Below, one piece after another: positions 35,213-43,435 of a stretch of DNA of 64,000 nt; within the stretch, counting starts at the first letter, position 1, and each line of letters starts with the position of its first letter. Origin of the DNA: Microbacterium sp. Bi121 (GTDB lineage: Bacteria > Actinomycetota > Actinomycetes > Actinomycetales > Microbacteriaceae); contig NZ_CAKKLJ010000007.1 in the NCBI RefSeq assembly GCF_918698005.1, forward strand, positions 62,001 to 126,000, written 5' to 3'. A model generated the notes under the pieces. The model did no database searches, was not told the origin of the DNA, and saw only the letters and a list, made by a program, of their open reading frames with translations. The position numbers and the translations under genes were made by a program.

Positions 35213-36105
35213 GCGGGCTCCTCGTTCGCGAAGTCCTCGGCGAGGCGTTCGCGGGATGCCGAGCGCTCCGCCTCGCGCTCGCGGATCTGCTCGCGCGCCT
35301 CGGCGAGCTCGTCCTCGAGTGCCTGGATCTCGCTCGTCGTCGTGGCGACACGGCCGTAGATCTCCATGACCTCTTCGCGGCTGAGGCCTTGGGTGTGCAT
35401 GTCGAGCACGACCTGACCGGCGCGCAGGCCGACGATACGGTCGCCCCAACTGAGCGCGAGGTCGACCTGGTGCAGCGAACAGATGACTGTGAGCGAGCGC
35501 TCGGCGGCGATCTCGCGGATCAGCGCCATCACCTGGCTGCTCGACTCGGGGTCGAGAGACGCGACCGGCTCGTCGGCGAGCAGGATCTCTGGATCCTGCA
35601 TGAGCGCACGGGCGATCGCGACGCGCTGCTGCTGCCCACCCGAGAGCTGGTCGGCCCGCTGGTACGCGAACTCGAGCAGGCCGACGCGGTCGAGATGACC
35701 GAGGGCCTTCTCACGCTGGGCGCGGGGATAGGTGAAGATGCCGACGCGCGGGCCACGCAGCGTCGACAGGCCACCGGTGAGCACGTTCTCGAGCACCGTG
35801 AGTGCTCCGACGAGCTCGAACTGCTGGAAGATGAACCCGATACGGCCGCGCAGTGCACGGAGGTCGCGCCCTCGCAACGAGGCGACGGATTCGCCGAGCG
35901 AGACGACTGCACCCTCTGTGGGAACTTCAAGTCCGTTCACATGACGCAGGAGCGTCGACTTGCCCGAGCCCGAGAGCCCGAGCAGCACGACGATCTCGCC
36001 GGGTTCGACGGACAACGACACCCCCGAGAGAGCCGGGGCCTTGGCTCCGGGGTACGTCTTGCCCAGATCAGTGATCCGGACGGCGGGGGTGTCGCTGTTC
36101 GTCAT
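35209..36105 (-). CDS. phnC: Phosphonate ABC transporter ATP-binding protein
   Basis: 298 aa. Walker A GLSGSGKST, Q-loop FIFQQFELVG, signature [15 protein letters not shown], Walker B LLADEPVASLD and the switch His in CSLHQVD: a normal PhnC. An unusual addition is a 40-residue highly charged C-terminal coiled coil (EIQALEDELAEAREQIRERE). ATG 36105 has AGGAG 8 bases upstream and is preferred over ATG 36111, which would sit 2 bases from it. It lies between phnD and phnE and overlaps phnE by 4 bases. Confidence 0.92.
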   Translation of the reverse strand: MTNSDTPAVRITDLGKTYPGAKAPALSGVSLSVEPGEIVVLLGLSGSGKSTLLRHVNGLEVPTEGAVVSLGESVASLRGRDLRALRGRIGFIFQQFELVGALTVLENVLTGGLSTLRGPRVGIFTYPRAQREKALGHLDRVGLLEFAYQRADQLSGGQQQRVAIARALMQDPEILLADEPVASLDPESSSQVMALIREIAAERSLTVICSLHQVDLALSWGDRIVGLRAGQVVLDMHTQGLSREEVMEIYGRVATTTSEIQALEDELAEAREQIREREAERSASRERLAEDFANEEPA

Positions 36106-36146
36106 GTGCATTGCTCCTGGCTGCGTCTACGTGGTCGGAGTCAGGG

Positions 36147-37094
36147 TCAGGCCTGGCAGGCCTCGACCTCGTCGGCGATCTCGGTGCACAGGGTGCGGAT
36201 CAGGTCGTAGTACGCGTCGTCGACCTTGCCGAAGCCGAACCAGCCGTCGGTGAGGAACTCGTTGAGCTCGATTCCGGCGTCGGTCAGGTCCGACTGCGTG
36301 CTGTCGGCGAGGGCAGCGGTGAGCTGGTCCTTGACGTCCTGCGGCAGAGCGGCCTGCATCACGATCGGCGCTGCGGGGACCTGCACGCGCGTGACCTCTT
36401 CGAGCTCGCCCGACTCGATCAGCGGGTCGGCGTCGATGTCCTGCGCGAACCCGACCTGGCAGTCGGTGCCCTGGGCGACCTTCTTGGCGTTGAGGTCGTG
36501 CTCCTCGCCGAACAGGCGGTTGTCGTCGGAGACGGTGACACCGGCCTCGAGCAGGCCGCCCATCGGAACGGCGAAGCCCGAGGTGGAGGTCGGGTTGACG
36601 AAGCAGACCGGCTGGTCGGCGAAGTCCTCGAGGGACGTCACGTCGGTCGCTGCCGGGTACTTGACGGCGACGGAGAAGTAGCCGGGCTCGGCGCCCTCCT
36701 GGGTGATCTGCGCACCGATCGGCTCGATGTCGGCGCCGGCGTTCTGCGACTGGAAGTACGTGAAGGCCGAGATCTGCGCGATGTCGATCTGGTCGGCGGC
36801 GAGGCCCTGCACGACGGCGGTGTAGTCCGTTGCTTGGAAGAACTCGACGTTCTTGCCGGTGATCTCGGCGATCCAGTCGGCGATCGGCTGAGCGTCCTGG
36901 TCGGCGCCCTCGTGGTCGGGGAGGACGGCGAAGACGAGCGTGTCGGAGTCGCCGGAGGCGAAGGTGCCCTCACCGGCATCGGCGGTGCCGCCGTCGGTCG
37001 AGGAGTCGGCAGTGTCCGCGGCACACGCCGTGAGACCGAAGGCGAGGGTGAGACCAGCGGCGATCGCGAGACCGCGCTTGAGGGTGGACTGCAT
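36147..37094 (-). CDS. phnD: Phosphonate-binding lipoprotein
   Basis: 315 aa. A lipoprotein signal peptide (LTLAFGLTAC, Cys near residue 24) precedes a Thr/Gly/Asp-rich linker and the PhnD-like periplasmic binding domain (LVFAVLPDHEGADQ, SVAVKYP, NPTSTSGFAVPMGGL). It captures phosphonate, phosphite or a related oxyanion and delivers it to PhnE. ATG 37094 with AAAGG upstream. First gene of phnDCE; a candidate PHO box lies 110 bases upstream. Confidence 0.92.
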   Translation of the reverse strand: MQSTLKRGLAIAAGLTLAFGLTACAADTADSSTDGGTADAGEGTFASGDSDTLVFAVLPDHEGADQDAQPIADWIAEITGKNVEFFQATDYTAVVQGLAADQIDIAQISAFTYFQSQNAGADIEPIGAQITQEGAEPGYFSVAVKYPAATDVTSLEDFADQPVCFVNPTSTSGFAVPMGGLLEAGVTVSDDNRLFGEEHDLNAKKVAQGTDCQVGFAQDIDADPLIESGELEEVTRVQVPAAPIVMQAALPQDVKDQLTAALADSTQSDLTDAGIELNEFLTDGWFGFGKVDDAYYDLIRTLCTEIADEVEACQA

Positions 37095-37205
37095 GGGGGA
37101 ACCTTTCGAAGGTGCGGGTGCAGGGTGAATTGTTCGGCAGAGCAGCCGACGTGACGAGCTAAAGCCCGCCCAGCGACGTGCGCGGAGCGAGATCCTGACC
37201 GCACC

Positions 37206-37222
37206 GTGAACTCGACATGAAC
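37206..37222 (-). promoter_or_regulatory. Candidate PHO box of phnDCE
   Basis: On the minus strand GTTCAT (37222-37217) and GTTCAC (37211-37206) are repeated at an 11-base pitch, as in actinobacterial PhoP boxes (GTTCACC units). It lies upstream of phnD and overlaps the predicted -35 of the divergent LysR-like gene, so both could respond to phosphate starvation. Confidence 0.5.
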
Positions 37223-37242
37223 AGCCGAGTACCCTGAAACGC

Positions 37243-37851
37243 ATGGCATCGCCCTCGTCCCAGCCCCGCGCCTTTCGGTTAGGGGCCGTCCCCGGAGCGA
37301 CCCCCGGCAAGTGGATCGACACGTGGAAGCAGCGGATGCCCCGGGTGCCGCTCGAACTCGTGCCGATCGAGGTGGCTACCCAGCGCGCCGCTCTCGAGGA
37401 TCTGGATGCCGCGCTCGTTCGCCGCCCGATCGACGACCCCGACGAGCTGCACGTGATCCCGCTGTACGAAGAAGTGCCCGTGGTCGTGGCATCCGCTGAA
37501 TCGCATCTCATGGCGGCGGACGAGCTGACAGCCGAGGACCTCGCCGGCGAGGTGCTGATCACGCCGCTCGACGACGTGCTCGGCCCGCTCGGCCTGCCGA
37601 CCATCGCGCCGAACTTCCCGGCGCTCGAGACGACGACGGATGCCATCGCGACAGTCGCCACGGGGGTGGGGATCGTCATCGTGCCGATGTCGCTCGCGCG
37701 TCTGCATCAGCGCAAGGATGCCGATTACCGGCCGCTCCGGGATGCACCGACGTCCTCCGTCGCGCTCGCCTGGCTGCGAGACCATACGACGGAGGACGTC
37801 GAGACATTCATAGGGATCGTCCGCGGGCGCACCGCGAACTCGTCCCGCTAG
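37243..37851 (+). CDS. LysR-type substrate-binding domain protein without DNA-binding domain
   Basis: 202 aa. The sequence resembles a LysR effector domain only (FRLGAVPGATPGKW, VPVVVASAESHL, TVATGVGIVIVPMSLARLH); no helix-turn-helix is present, so it is not a classical activator. It may bind a ligand and modify other regulators. TACCCT lies 7 bases before ATG 37243, which suggests a leaderless start. Divergent from phnD; convergent with the Clp gene. Confidence 0.75.
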   Translation: MASPSSQPRAFRLGAVPGATPGKWIDTWKQRMPRVPLELVPIEVATQRAALEDLDAALVRRPIDDPDELHVIPLYEEVPVVVASAESHLMAADELTAEDLAGEVLITPLDDVLGPLGLPTIAPNFPALETTTDAIATVATGVGIVIVPMSLARLHQRKDADYRPLRDAPTSSVALAWLRDHTTEDVETFIGIVRGRTANSSR

Positions 37852-37877
37852 CTCCTCCCGCGGGCCGTTCAGCCAGA

Positions 37878-40412
37878 TCAGCCGACCAGCACCGGCACCT
37901 CGACGCGGATGCCGTCGGCGTCGGCATCCACGCGGATGGCGCCGCCGTCGGCGAGCTCACCGGACACCAGCAGGTCGGCGACGCGGTCGTCGACCTCGCG
38001 CTGGATGAGCCGGCGCAGCGGGCGGGCCCCGTACTCGGGCTCGTAGCCGTGCTCACCGAGCCAGCCCACAGCGGCATCCGTCACCTCGACCGACACGGAA
38101 CGCGCCGCGAGCCGCGCCGACGTCGCACCCAGCATGAGCCGCACGATCTCCGCGATCTCCTCACGCGACAGCTTCTGGAACAGCACGATCTCGTCGATGC
38201 GGTTCAGGAATTCCGGACGCATGGCCTCACGGAGCTTGCCCATGACGCGCGCCCGCAGATCGGCGGCAGACGCGAAGCCGTTCGCCGAGGCATCCGAGCT
38301 CGACACGAAGCCGAGTGCGCCGGAGCGCGAGGCGAGGAACTCCGACCCGATGTTCGAGGTCATCACGATAACCGTGTTGCGGAAGTCGACGGTGCGGCCC
38401 TGCCCGTCGGTGAGGCGCCCGTCGTCGAGCACCTGCAGCAGCAGGTTGAACACGTCGGGGTGCGCCTTCTCGATCTCGTCGAACAGCACGATCGAGTACG
38501 GGTTGCGCCGCACGCGCTCGGTGAGCTGCCCTGCCTCGTCGAAGCCGACATATCCCGGAGGGGCGCCGACGAGGCGCGACACGGTGTGCCGCTCGCCGAA
38601 CTCGCTCATGTCGAAGCGGATCACGACGTTCTCGTCGTCGAACAGGCGGTCGGCGAGCGACTTCGCGAGCTCGGTCTTGCCGACACCGGTCGGGCCGAGG
38701 AACAGGAACGATCCGACAGGGCGACGGGCGTCGCCCATGCCGGTGCGGCTGCGGCGAACGGCGCGAGCGACCGCGGTGACGGCGGCGTCCTGCCCGATCA
38801 CACGGGCGTGCAGCTCGGTCTCGAGGTCGGCGAGACGCTCGCGCTCGCCTTCCGTCAGACGGCTGGCGGGGATGCCGGTGGCACGAGCGATCACTTCGGC
38901 GATCTCTCGCTCATCGACGACGGCGTCGGCCTCGTCGGTGCGGCCGGATGCCGAGTCGATCCGAACCTGCGTGGCAGTGATCTCGTCGCGCAGATGCGAA
39001 GCCTCCTCGTACTTCTCCGCGGAGACGGCGGCGTTCTTGCGCGCTTCGAGATCAGCGAGCTCGGTGAGAAGCGCGGACGTGTCGACGGGCAGGCCGAGCT
39101 TCAGCCGCAGTCGGGCTCCGGCCTGGTCGATGAGGTCGATCGCCTTGTCGGGCAGCACGCGGTCGGGCAGGTATCGGGCGCTCATGCTCACGGCTGCGCG
39201 AAGAGCGGCATCCGTGTACGTCACGGCGTGGTGCTGTTCATACGCATCCTTCAAGCCCTCGAGAATCAGGACGGCATCCGTGATGGACGGCTCATCGATC
39301 TTCACGGGCTGGAAGCGGCGCTCCAGCGCCGGGTCCTTTTCGATCTGGCGGTATTCCTTGAGCGTTGTCGCGCCGACCATGTGCAGGTCGCCGCGGGCGA
39401 GCCGGGGCTTCAGGATGTTTCCGGCATCCATCGCACCGTCGCCGGCACCGCCAGCGCCCACGACCGTGTGCACCTCGTCGATGAAGACGATGACCTCGTC
39501 CTTGCGGGCGGCGATCTCGTCCATCGTCTTGGTCAGACGCTCCTCGAAATCTCCGCGATAGCGCGTGCCGGCGAGCATGCCCGGCAGATCGAGGGTGATC
39601 ACGCGGCGGCCGGCCAACTGCGCTGGGACAGCACCGTCGACGATCGCCTGGGCGATACCGTCGATGATCGCGGTCTTGCCGACGCCGGCCTCGCCGATCA
39701 GCACGGGGTTGTTCTTCGTCCGGCGGCTGAGGATCTCGATGGTCTGCTCGATCTCGTCGCTGCGGCCGATCACCGGGTCGAGCTCGCCGGCACCGGCGCG
39801 GGCGGTGAGGTCGATGCCGTACTTGTCGAGCATGGGCGAGTCGGATGCTGTGGACTCTCCCTCTGTATCCGAACCATCGACCGGGTCCGACACGTGCTCG
39901 CGCGCGCCCTGAGTGAGCGCCTCGGCGGTCACGCCGGCGCGCGCGAGGACCTGCCCGGCCGGCACGTCCTGGCCGAGCACGAGCGCGAAGAACAGGTGCT
40001 CGGGGTCGATGTAAGTCGCGCCGGAGGAACGGGCGACCTGGTACGCGTGGAACAGCGCTCGGCTCGCGCTCGACGTGATGGTCGCGGCGTCGACGGCCGT
40101 CGCCTCGCCGGGCAGCGGGAGGCGCGACTCGACGGCCTCGATGATCTGTGCCGGGTCGACGCCGATGTTCTCGATCGCGCGCACCACGGTGTCGTCCTCG
40201 ACGATCATGCGCAGCACGTGCAGAGCGTCGAGCTCGGTCTGGCCGCGCTCGAGGGCGAATCGACCTGCGCGCTGCAGAATGCGCTGTGTGCGCGCGGTCA
40301 GGAAGCGACTGAGATCGATGGATCGGGCCTGTCGGGACTGCTCGCCCGCAAGGTATCGGGCGAGAAAGTCGTCGAAAGAGCCGGCGCCGGTGTCGCTGAA
40401 GTCGTTGGGCAC
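37878..40412 (-). CDS. Clp protease ATP-binding subunit (ClpC-like)
   Basis: 844 aa. N-terminal Clp-N repeats (about 30-150), AAA1 with GEAGVGKTA and IDEVHTV, a short middle domain with a UVR-like SAEKYEEASHLRDEI, AAA2 with GPTGVGKTELAK, and an LGF tripeptide (SGALGFVSS) that could dock ClpP. It should unfold proteins for ClpP. GTG 40412 has a perfect AGGAGG 5 bases upstream; the upstream extension is unneeded. Two HAIR boxes lie before it, so HspR probably represses it until heat shock. In Streptomyces clpB is in that regulon, and ClpB is the main alternative call. Confidence 0.9.
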   Translation of the reverse strand: MPNDFSDTGAGSFDDFLARYLAGEQSRQARSIDLSRFLTARTQRILQRAGRFALERGQTELDALHVLRMIVEDDTVVRAIENIGVDPAQIIEAVESRLPLPGEATAVDAATITSSASRALFHAYQVARSSGATYIDPEHLFFALVLGQDVPAGQVLARAGVTAEALTQGAREHVSDPVDGSDTEGESTASDSPMLDKYGIDLTARAGAGELDPVIGRSDEIEQTIEILSRRTKNNPVLIGEAGVGKTAIIDGIAQAIVDGAVPAQLAGRRVITLDLPGMLAGTRYRGDFEERLTKTMDEIAARKDEVIVFIDEVHTVVGAGGAGDGAMDAGNILKPRLARGDLHMVGATTLKEYRQIEKDPALERRFQPVKIDEPSITDAVLILEGLKDAYEQHHAVTYTDAALRAAVSMSARYLPDRVLPDKAIDLIDQAGARLRLKLGLPVDTSALLTELADLEARKNAAVSAEKYEEASHLRDEITATQVRIDSASGRTDEADAVVDEREIAEVIARATGIPASRLTEGERERLADLETELHARVIGQDAAVTAVARAVRRSRTGMGDARRPVGSFLFLGPTGVGKTELAKSLADRLFDDENVVIRFDMSEFGERHTVSRLVGAPPGYVGFDEAGQLTERVRRNPYSIVLFDEIEKAHPDVFNLLLQVLDDGRLTDGQGRTVDFRNTVIVMTSNIGSEFLASRSGALGFVSSSDASANGFASAADLRARVMGKLREAMRPEFLNRIDEIVLFQKLSREEIAEIVRLMLGATSARLAARSVSVEVTDAAVGWLGEHGYEPEYGARPLRRLIQREVDDRVADLLVSGELADGGAIRVDADADGIRVEVPVLVG

Positions 40413-40426
40413 GTTTCCTCCTGAAA

Positions 40427-40474
40427 GTTGAGCGGACTTCACTCAGGTATGAAGTTGAGTGTACGGCACTCAAG
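40427..40474 (-). promoter_or_regulatory. Two HAIR (HspR) boxes upstream of the Clp gene
   Basis: HAIR consensus is CTTGAGT-N7-ACTCAAG. On the minus strand CTTGAGT-N7-ACTCAAC occupies 40474-40454 (13 of 14 arm bases), and a weaker copy CCTGAGT-N7-GCTCAAC occupies 40447-40427. They overlap and follow the likely promoter of the Clp gene. Confidence 0.8.
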
Positions 40475-40526
40475 TTCAACGCGGGCCGACGGCGAGTATT
40501 CCCGGGGCGGCGAATAGAATCTTGAG

Positions 40527-41240
40527 GTGGCCTCGATCCTGTATGTATGCGTGAGGCCGGAGCAGGGCGCGGCGGATGCCGAACACGAGTCCTTCCGGCG
40601 CGCTCTCGGCGCACCCGCGCTCGACCGGTGGGATCTGCTGGACCAGCCCCTGGATCCATCGGTCGCGGATCGCTATGACGGCGTCGTCGTCGGCGGGTCG
40701 CCGTTCAACGTCGTCGCCGAAGAGCGCAGCGACCTGCAGCGACGCGTCGAGAACGACCTAGAACGTCTGGCTCAGGATGCCGTCGCCGAGCACCTCGCCG
40801 GAATGTTCACGTGCTACAGCATCGGGGTCGTCACGCGGATGCTGGGCGGCACCGTCGGCACGGCGGTACCGGAGTCCACCCGCGCCACGAGCATCCGCAT
40901 CACAGCGGCCGCAGCCGATGACCCGCTGTTCGGGGCCTCCGCACCGGAGATGTCGGTGCTGACAGCGCACAAGGAGGGCTCGATCGAGCCGCCGCCAGGA
41001 GCCGTGCTGCTCGCGACGAACGACGACTGCCCTGTGCAGGCGTATCGAGTCGGCGGTCGGCTCTACGCGACGCAGTTCCACCCCGAAGTCACGCCGCAGG
41101 ACTTCGTCGGTCGCATGGCCTACTACCGGACCACGGGGTACTTCGACCCGCACGAGTACGACCTGACGGCCGAGCGCGTCTTGGCGTCGTCTCCCACGGG
41201 CACGGACCTGCTGCGGCGGTTCGCGGGGCTGGTGCGCTGA
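40527..41240 (+). CDS. Class I glutamine amidotransferase-like protein
   Basis: 237 aa. The nucleophile elbow is GMFTCYSIGVV (Cys near residue 95) instead of the common GICLG, and ATQFHPEVT has the His and Glu of the triad. The fold is that of GuaA-type amidotransferases without a synthetase partner. Substrate unknown. GTG 40527 has TAGAAT 6 bases upstream and no SD, so it is probably leaderless. A dispersed repeat begins at the base after the stop. Confidence 0.82.
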   Translation: MASILYVCVRPEQGAADAEHESFRRALGAPALDRWDLLDQPLDPSVADRYDGVVVGGSPFNVVAEERSDLQRRVENDLERLAQDAVAEHLAGMFTCYSIGVVTRMLGGTVGTAVPESTRATSIRITAAAADDPLFGASAPEMSVLTAHKEGSIEPPPGAVLLATNDDCPVQAYRVGGRLYATQFHPEVTPQDFVGRMAYYRTTGYFDPHEYDLTAERVLASSPTGTDLLRRFAGLVR

Positions 41241-41309
41241 GCGGCTTCGACTCGTCGCTGCGCTCCTCGCTCGGCTCGTTTCGTCTCGCCTGCGGCTCGC
41301 TCAACGACC
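41241..41309. repeat. 69-bp dispersed repeat, intergenic copy
   Basis: Starts GCGGCTTCGACTCGTC and ends GGCTCGCTCAACGACC. It begins directly after the amidotransferase stop and supplies the last codons and stop of the converging gene (41301-41309). Its partner lies in frame inside lhr (29465-29538). Confidence 0.85.
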
Positions 41310-41759
41310 AGCAAGCAACTCCAGCTGCTCCCGCAGATACTCCTCCAGCGGCCGCCACGACGCCCCCGACCAGCGCACCGACACGACGCCGTCGCGCATC
41401 GCGAGCGGACCGGACGCGCCGCCGGCATCCACAGCATCCACGTCGATGACCGACCAGCCGACGTGTGCGACCTCGCCCTCGCGGAAGCCCCCGCGCAGCG
41501 CCATCTGGCGCCTCGCCGCACGCTCGCGCGCCGATTCGGCCGTGTACCCGCGGCGTCCTGGATCGGCCGCTCGCAGCACCTCCCCCGTCGCCAGCACTCG
41601 GTCGTCCGTGAGCAGCAGCACGCCCACGTGCCACGCCTCACCGATGCGCAGGATCCGGTCGCCTCTCCAGCGCGAGGAGCGCTCTTCGCCGAGCCCCTCC
41701 TTCGGGATCCCGGCCAGCACGGTGCGCGCATCGGCGAGCAGTCGGGCTGCGGAAGTCAT
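41301..41759 (-). CDS. Conserved hypothetical protein
   Basis: 152 aa, soluble, no recognised domain. It has a HVGVLLLTDDRVLATGE strand and an Arg-rich middle (RERAARRQMALRGG), ending in a RPLEEYLREQLELL helix. The translation reaches into the dispersed repeat, which provides the last few codons and the stop, so the C-terminus may have been altered by repeat insertion. ATG 41759 starts it, divergent from purU (74 bp). I do not assign a function. Confidence 0.6.
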   Translation of the reverse strand: MTSAARLLADARTVLAGIPKEGLGEERSSRWRGDRILRIGEAWHVGVLLLTDDRVLATGEVLRAADPGRRGYTAESARERAARRQMALRGGFREGEVAHVGWSVIDVDAVDAGGASGPLAMRDGVVSVRWSGASWRPLEEYLREQLELLAGR

Positions 41760-41833
41760 CCCATCAGGTTACCGATTCGTCACCTCAGGCGCGGACGCGG
41801 CAGAATCGATGCACACCCCTGCAAGGAGCATCC

Positions 41834-42697
41834 ATGTCTCAGACCGATACCGCACGTCTGCTCATCGCCTGCGATGACCAGCCCGGGATCGTCGCCGCCG
41901 TCGCGAACGTCCTCGCCCAGCACGGCGCGAACATCATCTCGCTCGATCAGCATTCGACGGATGCCGAGGGCGGGCGCTTCTTCCAGCGGACCGTGATCCA
42001 CCTTCCGGGGCTCGCCGCCGCGCGTCCGGCGCTGGAGGCGTCGATCGACGAGGTGGCCGAGAGGTTCGGCATGGAGTGGTCGCTGCACGACACCTCGCGC
42101 CGCAAACGCGTGGCGATCTTCGTGTCCAAGTACGACCACTGCCTGATGGAGCTGCTGTGGCGCCAGCAGCGAGGGCAGCTCGACGTCGACATCACGATGG
42201 TGGTCTCGAACCACCCCGACCTCGCCGAGTCGGTGCGTTCGTTCGGCGTGCCGTTCGTGCACATCCCGCGCGGCACCGGCGACGACGCGAAGGAGGCGAT
42301 GGAGGCCCGCCAGCTCGAGCTGCTGCAGGGCAACGTCGACCTCGTCGTGCTCGCGCGGTACATGCAGATCCTCACCGACGACTTCATCGGCAGGATCGGG
42401 GCGCCGGTGATCAACATCCACCACTCGTTCCTGCCGGCGTTCATCGGCGCGAACCCGTACGCGCGCGCCAAGGAGCGCGGCGTGAAGCTCATCGGCGCAA
42501 CGGCGCACTACGCCACGGCAGACCTCGACGAGGGCCCGATCATCGAGCAGGACGTCACGCGCGTCACGCACTCCGAGTCGGCCGCCGAGCTGCAGAGCCG
42601 CGGCGCGGACGTCGAGCGCCTGGTGCTCGCGCGAGCCGTGCAGTGGCACGCGGAGGACCGCGTGATCGTGCACGGCCGCTCGACCGTCATCCTGTAG
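41834..42697 (+). CDS. purU: Formyltetrahydrofolate deformylase
   Basis: 287 aa. An N-terminal ACT domain (LIACDDQPGIVAAVANVLAQ, residues about 8-27) precedes a formyltransferase-like catalytic domain with NIHHSFLPAFIGANPY and the catalytic Asn/His/Asp set (TAHYATADLDEGPII). It hydrolyses 10-formyl-THF to formate, balancing one-carbon pools and feeding purine synthesis. ATG 41834 has AAGGAG 5 bases upstream. It is convergent with the ABC transporter genes. Confidence 0.95.
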   Translation: MSQTDTARLLIACDDQPGIVAAVANVLAQHGANIISLDQHSTDAEGGRFFQRTVIHLPGLAAARPALEASIDEVAERFGMEWSLHDTSRRKRVAIFVSKYDHCLMELLWRQQRGQLDVDITMVVSNHPDLAESVRSFGVPFVHIPRGTGDDAKEAMEARQLELLQGNVDLVVLARYMQILTDDFIGRIGAPVINIHHSFLPAFIGANPYARAKERGVKLIGATAHYATADLDEGPIIEQDVTRVTHSESAAELQSRGADVERLVLARAVQWHAEDRVIVHGRSTVIL

Positions 42698-42706
42698 GCG
42701 CGGGCG

Positions 42707-43435
42707 TTACAGGACCTTCGCGAGGAAGTCCTTCAGGCGGTCGCTCTTCGGAGCCCCGAACAGGTCGGCAGGCACAGCCTCTTCGACGACGACGCCGCCG
42801 TCCATGAACACGGTGCGGTCGGAGACCTCGCGCGCGAAGCCCATCTCGTGGGTCACGAGCACCATGGTCATCCCGCCCTCAGCCAGGTCGCGGATGACCT
42901 GCAGCACCTCGCCGACCATCTCCGGGTCGAGGGCGCTGGTGGCCTCGTCGAAGAGCATGATCTCGGGGTCCATGGCGAGCGCGCGCGCGATGGCGACGCG
43001 CTGCTTCTGACCACCCGAGAGGGATGCCGGCTTGGCATCGACCTTGTCGGACAGGCCGACGCGCTCCAGCAGAGCCAGTGCGCGCTCACGCGCCTCGGTC
43101 TTGGACATGCGGCCGAGCTCGATCGGGGCGAGGGTGATGTTCTCGAGCACGGTCATGTGCGGGAACAGGTTGAAGTGCTGGAACACCATGCCGATGCGCT
43201 GACGCACCTCGTCGAGCTTGACGCTCTTATCGGTGAGGTCGACGCCGTCGATGATCACCTGGCCGGAGGTCGGCTCCTCGAGCTTGTTCAGGCAGCGCAG
43301 CAGCGTGGACTTGCCCGAGCCCGACGGTCCGATGACGGCGACGACCTCGCCGTCGGCGACGGTCAGGTCGATCCCCTGGAGGACCTCGTTGCTCCCGAAC
43401 GACTTGTGCAGGTCGCGGACGTCGATCTTGCTCAT
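42707..43435 (-). CDS. Polar amino-acid ABC transporter ATP-binding protein
   Basis: 242 aa. Walker [11 protein letters not shown]-loop [11 protein letters not shown], signature [15 protein letters not shown], Walker [14 protein letters not shown], switch VTHEMGF. This is the GlnQ/HisP group that powers uptake of glutamate, glutamine, histidine or similar amino acids. ATG 43435 overlaps the stop of the upstream fused permease gene by 4 bases, so the two form one transporter. Confidence 0.93.
   Translation of the reverse strand: MSKIDVRDLHKSFGSNEVLQGIDLTVADGEVVAVIGPSGSGKSTLLRCLNKLEEPTSGQVIIDGVDLTDKSVKLDEVRQRIGMVFQHFNLFPHMTVLENITLAPIELGRMSKTEARERALALLERVGLSDKVDAKPASLSGGQKQRVAIARALAMDPEIMLFDEATSALDPEMVGEVLQVIRDLAEGGMTMVLVTHEMGFAREVSDRTVFMDGGVVVEEAVPADLFGAPKSDRLKDFLAKVL

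Noticed and set aside
38049..40424. 791-codon frame antisense to the Clp gene
   Set aside because: No family motif; the Clp reading frame is unambiguous on the other strand.
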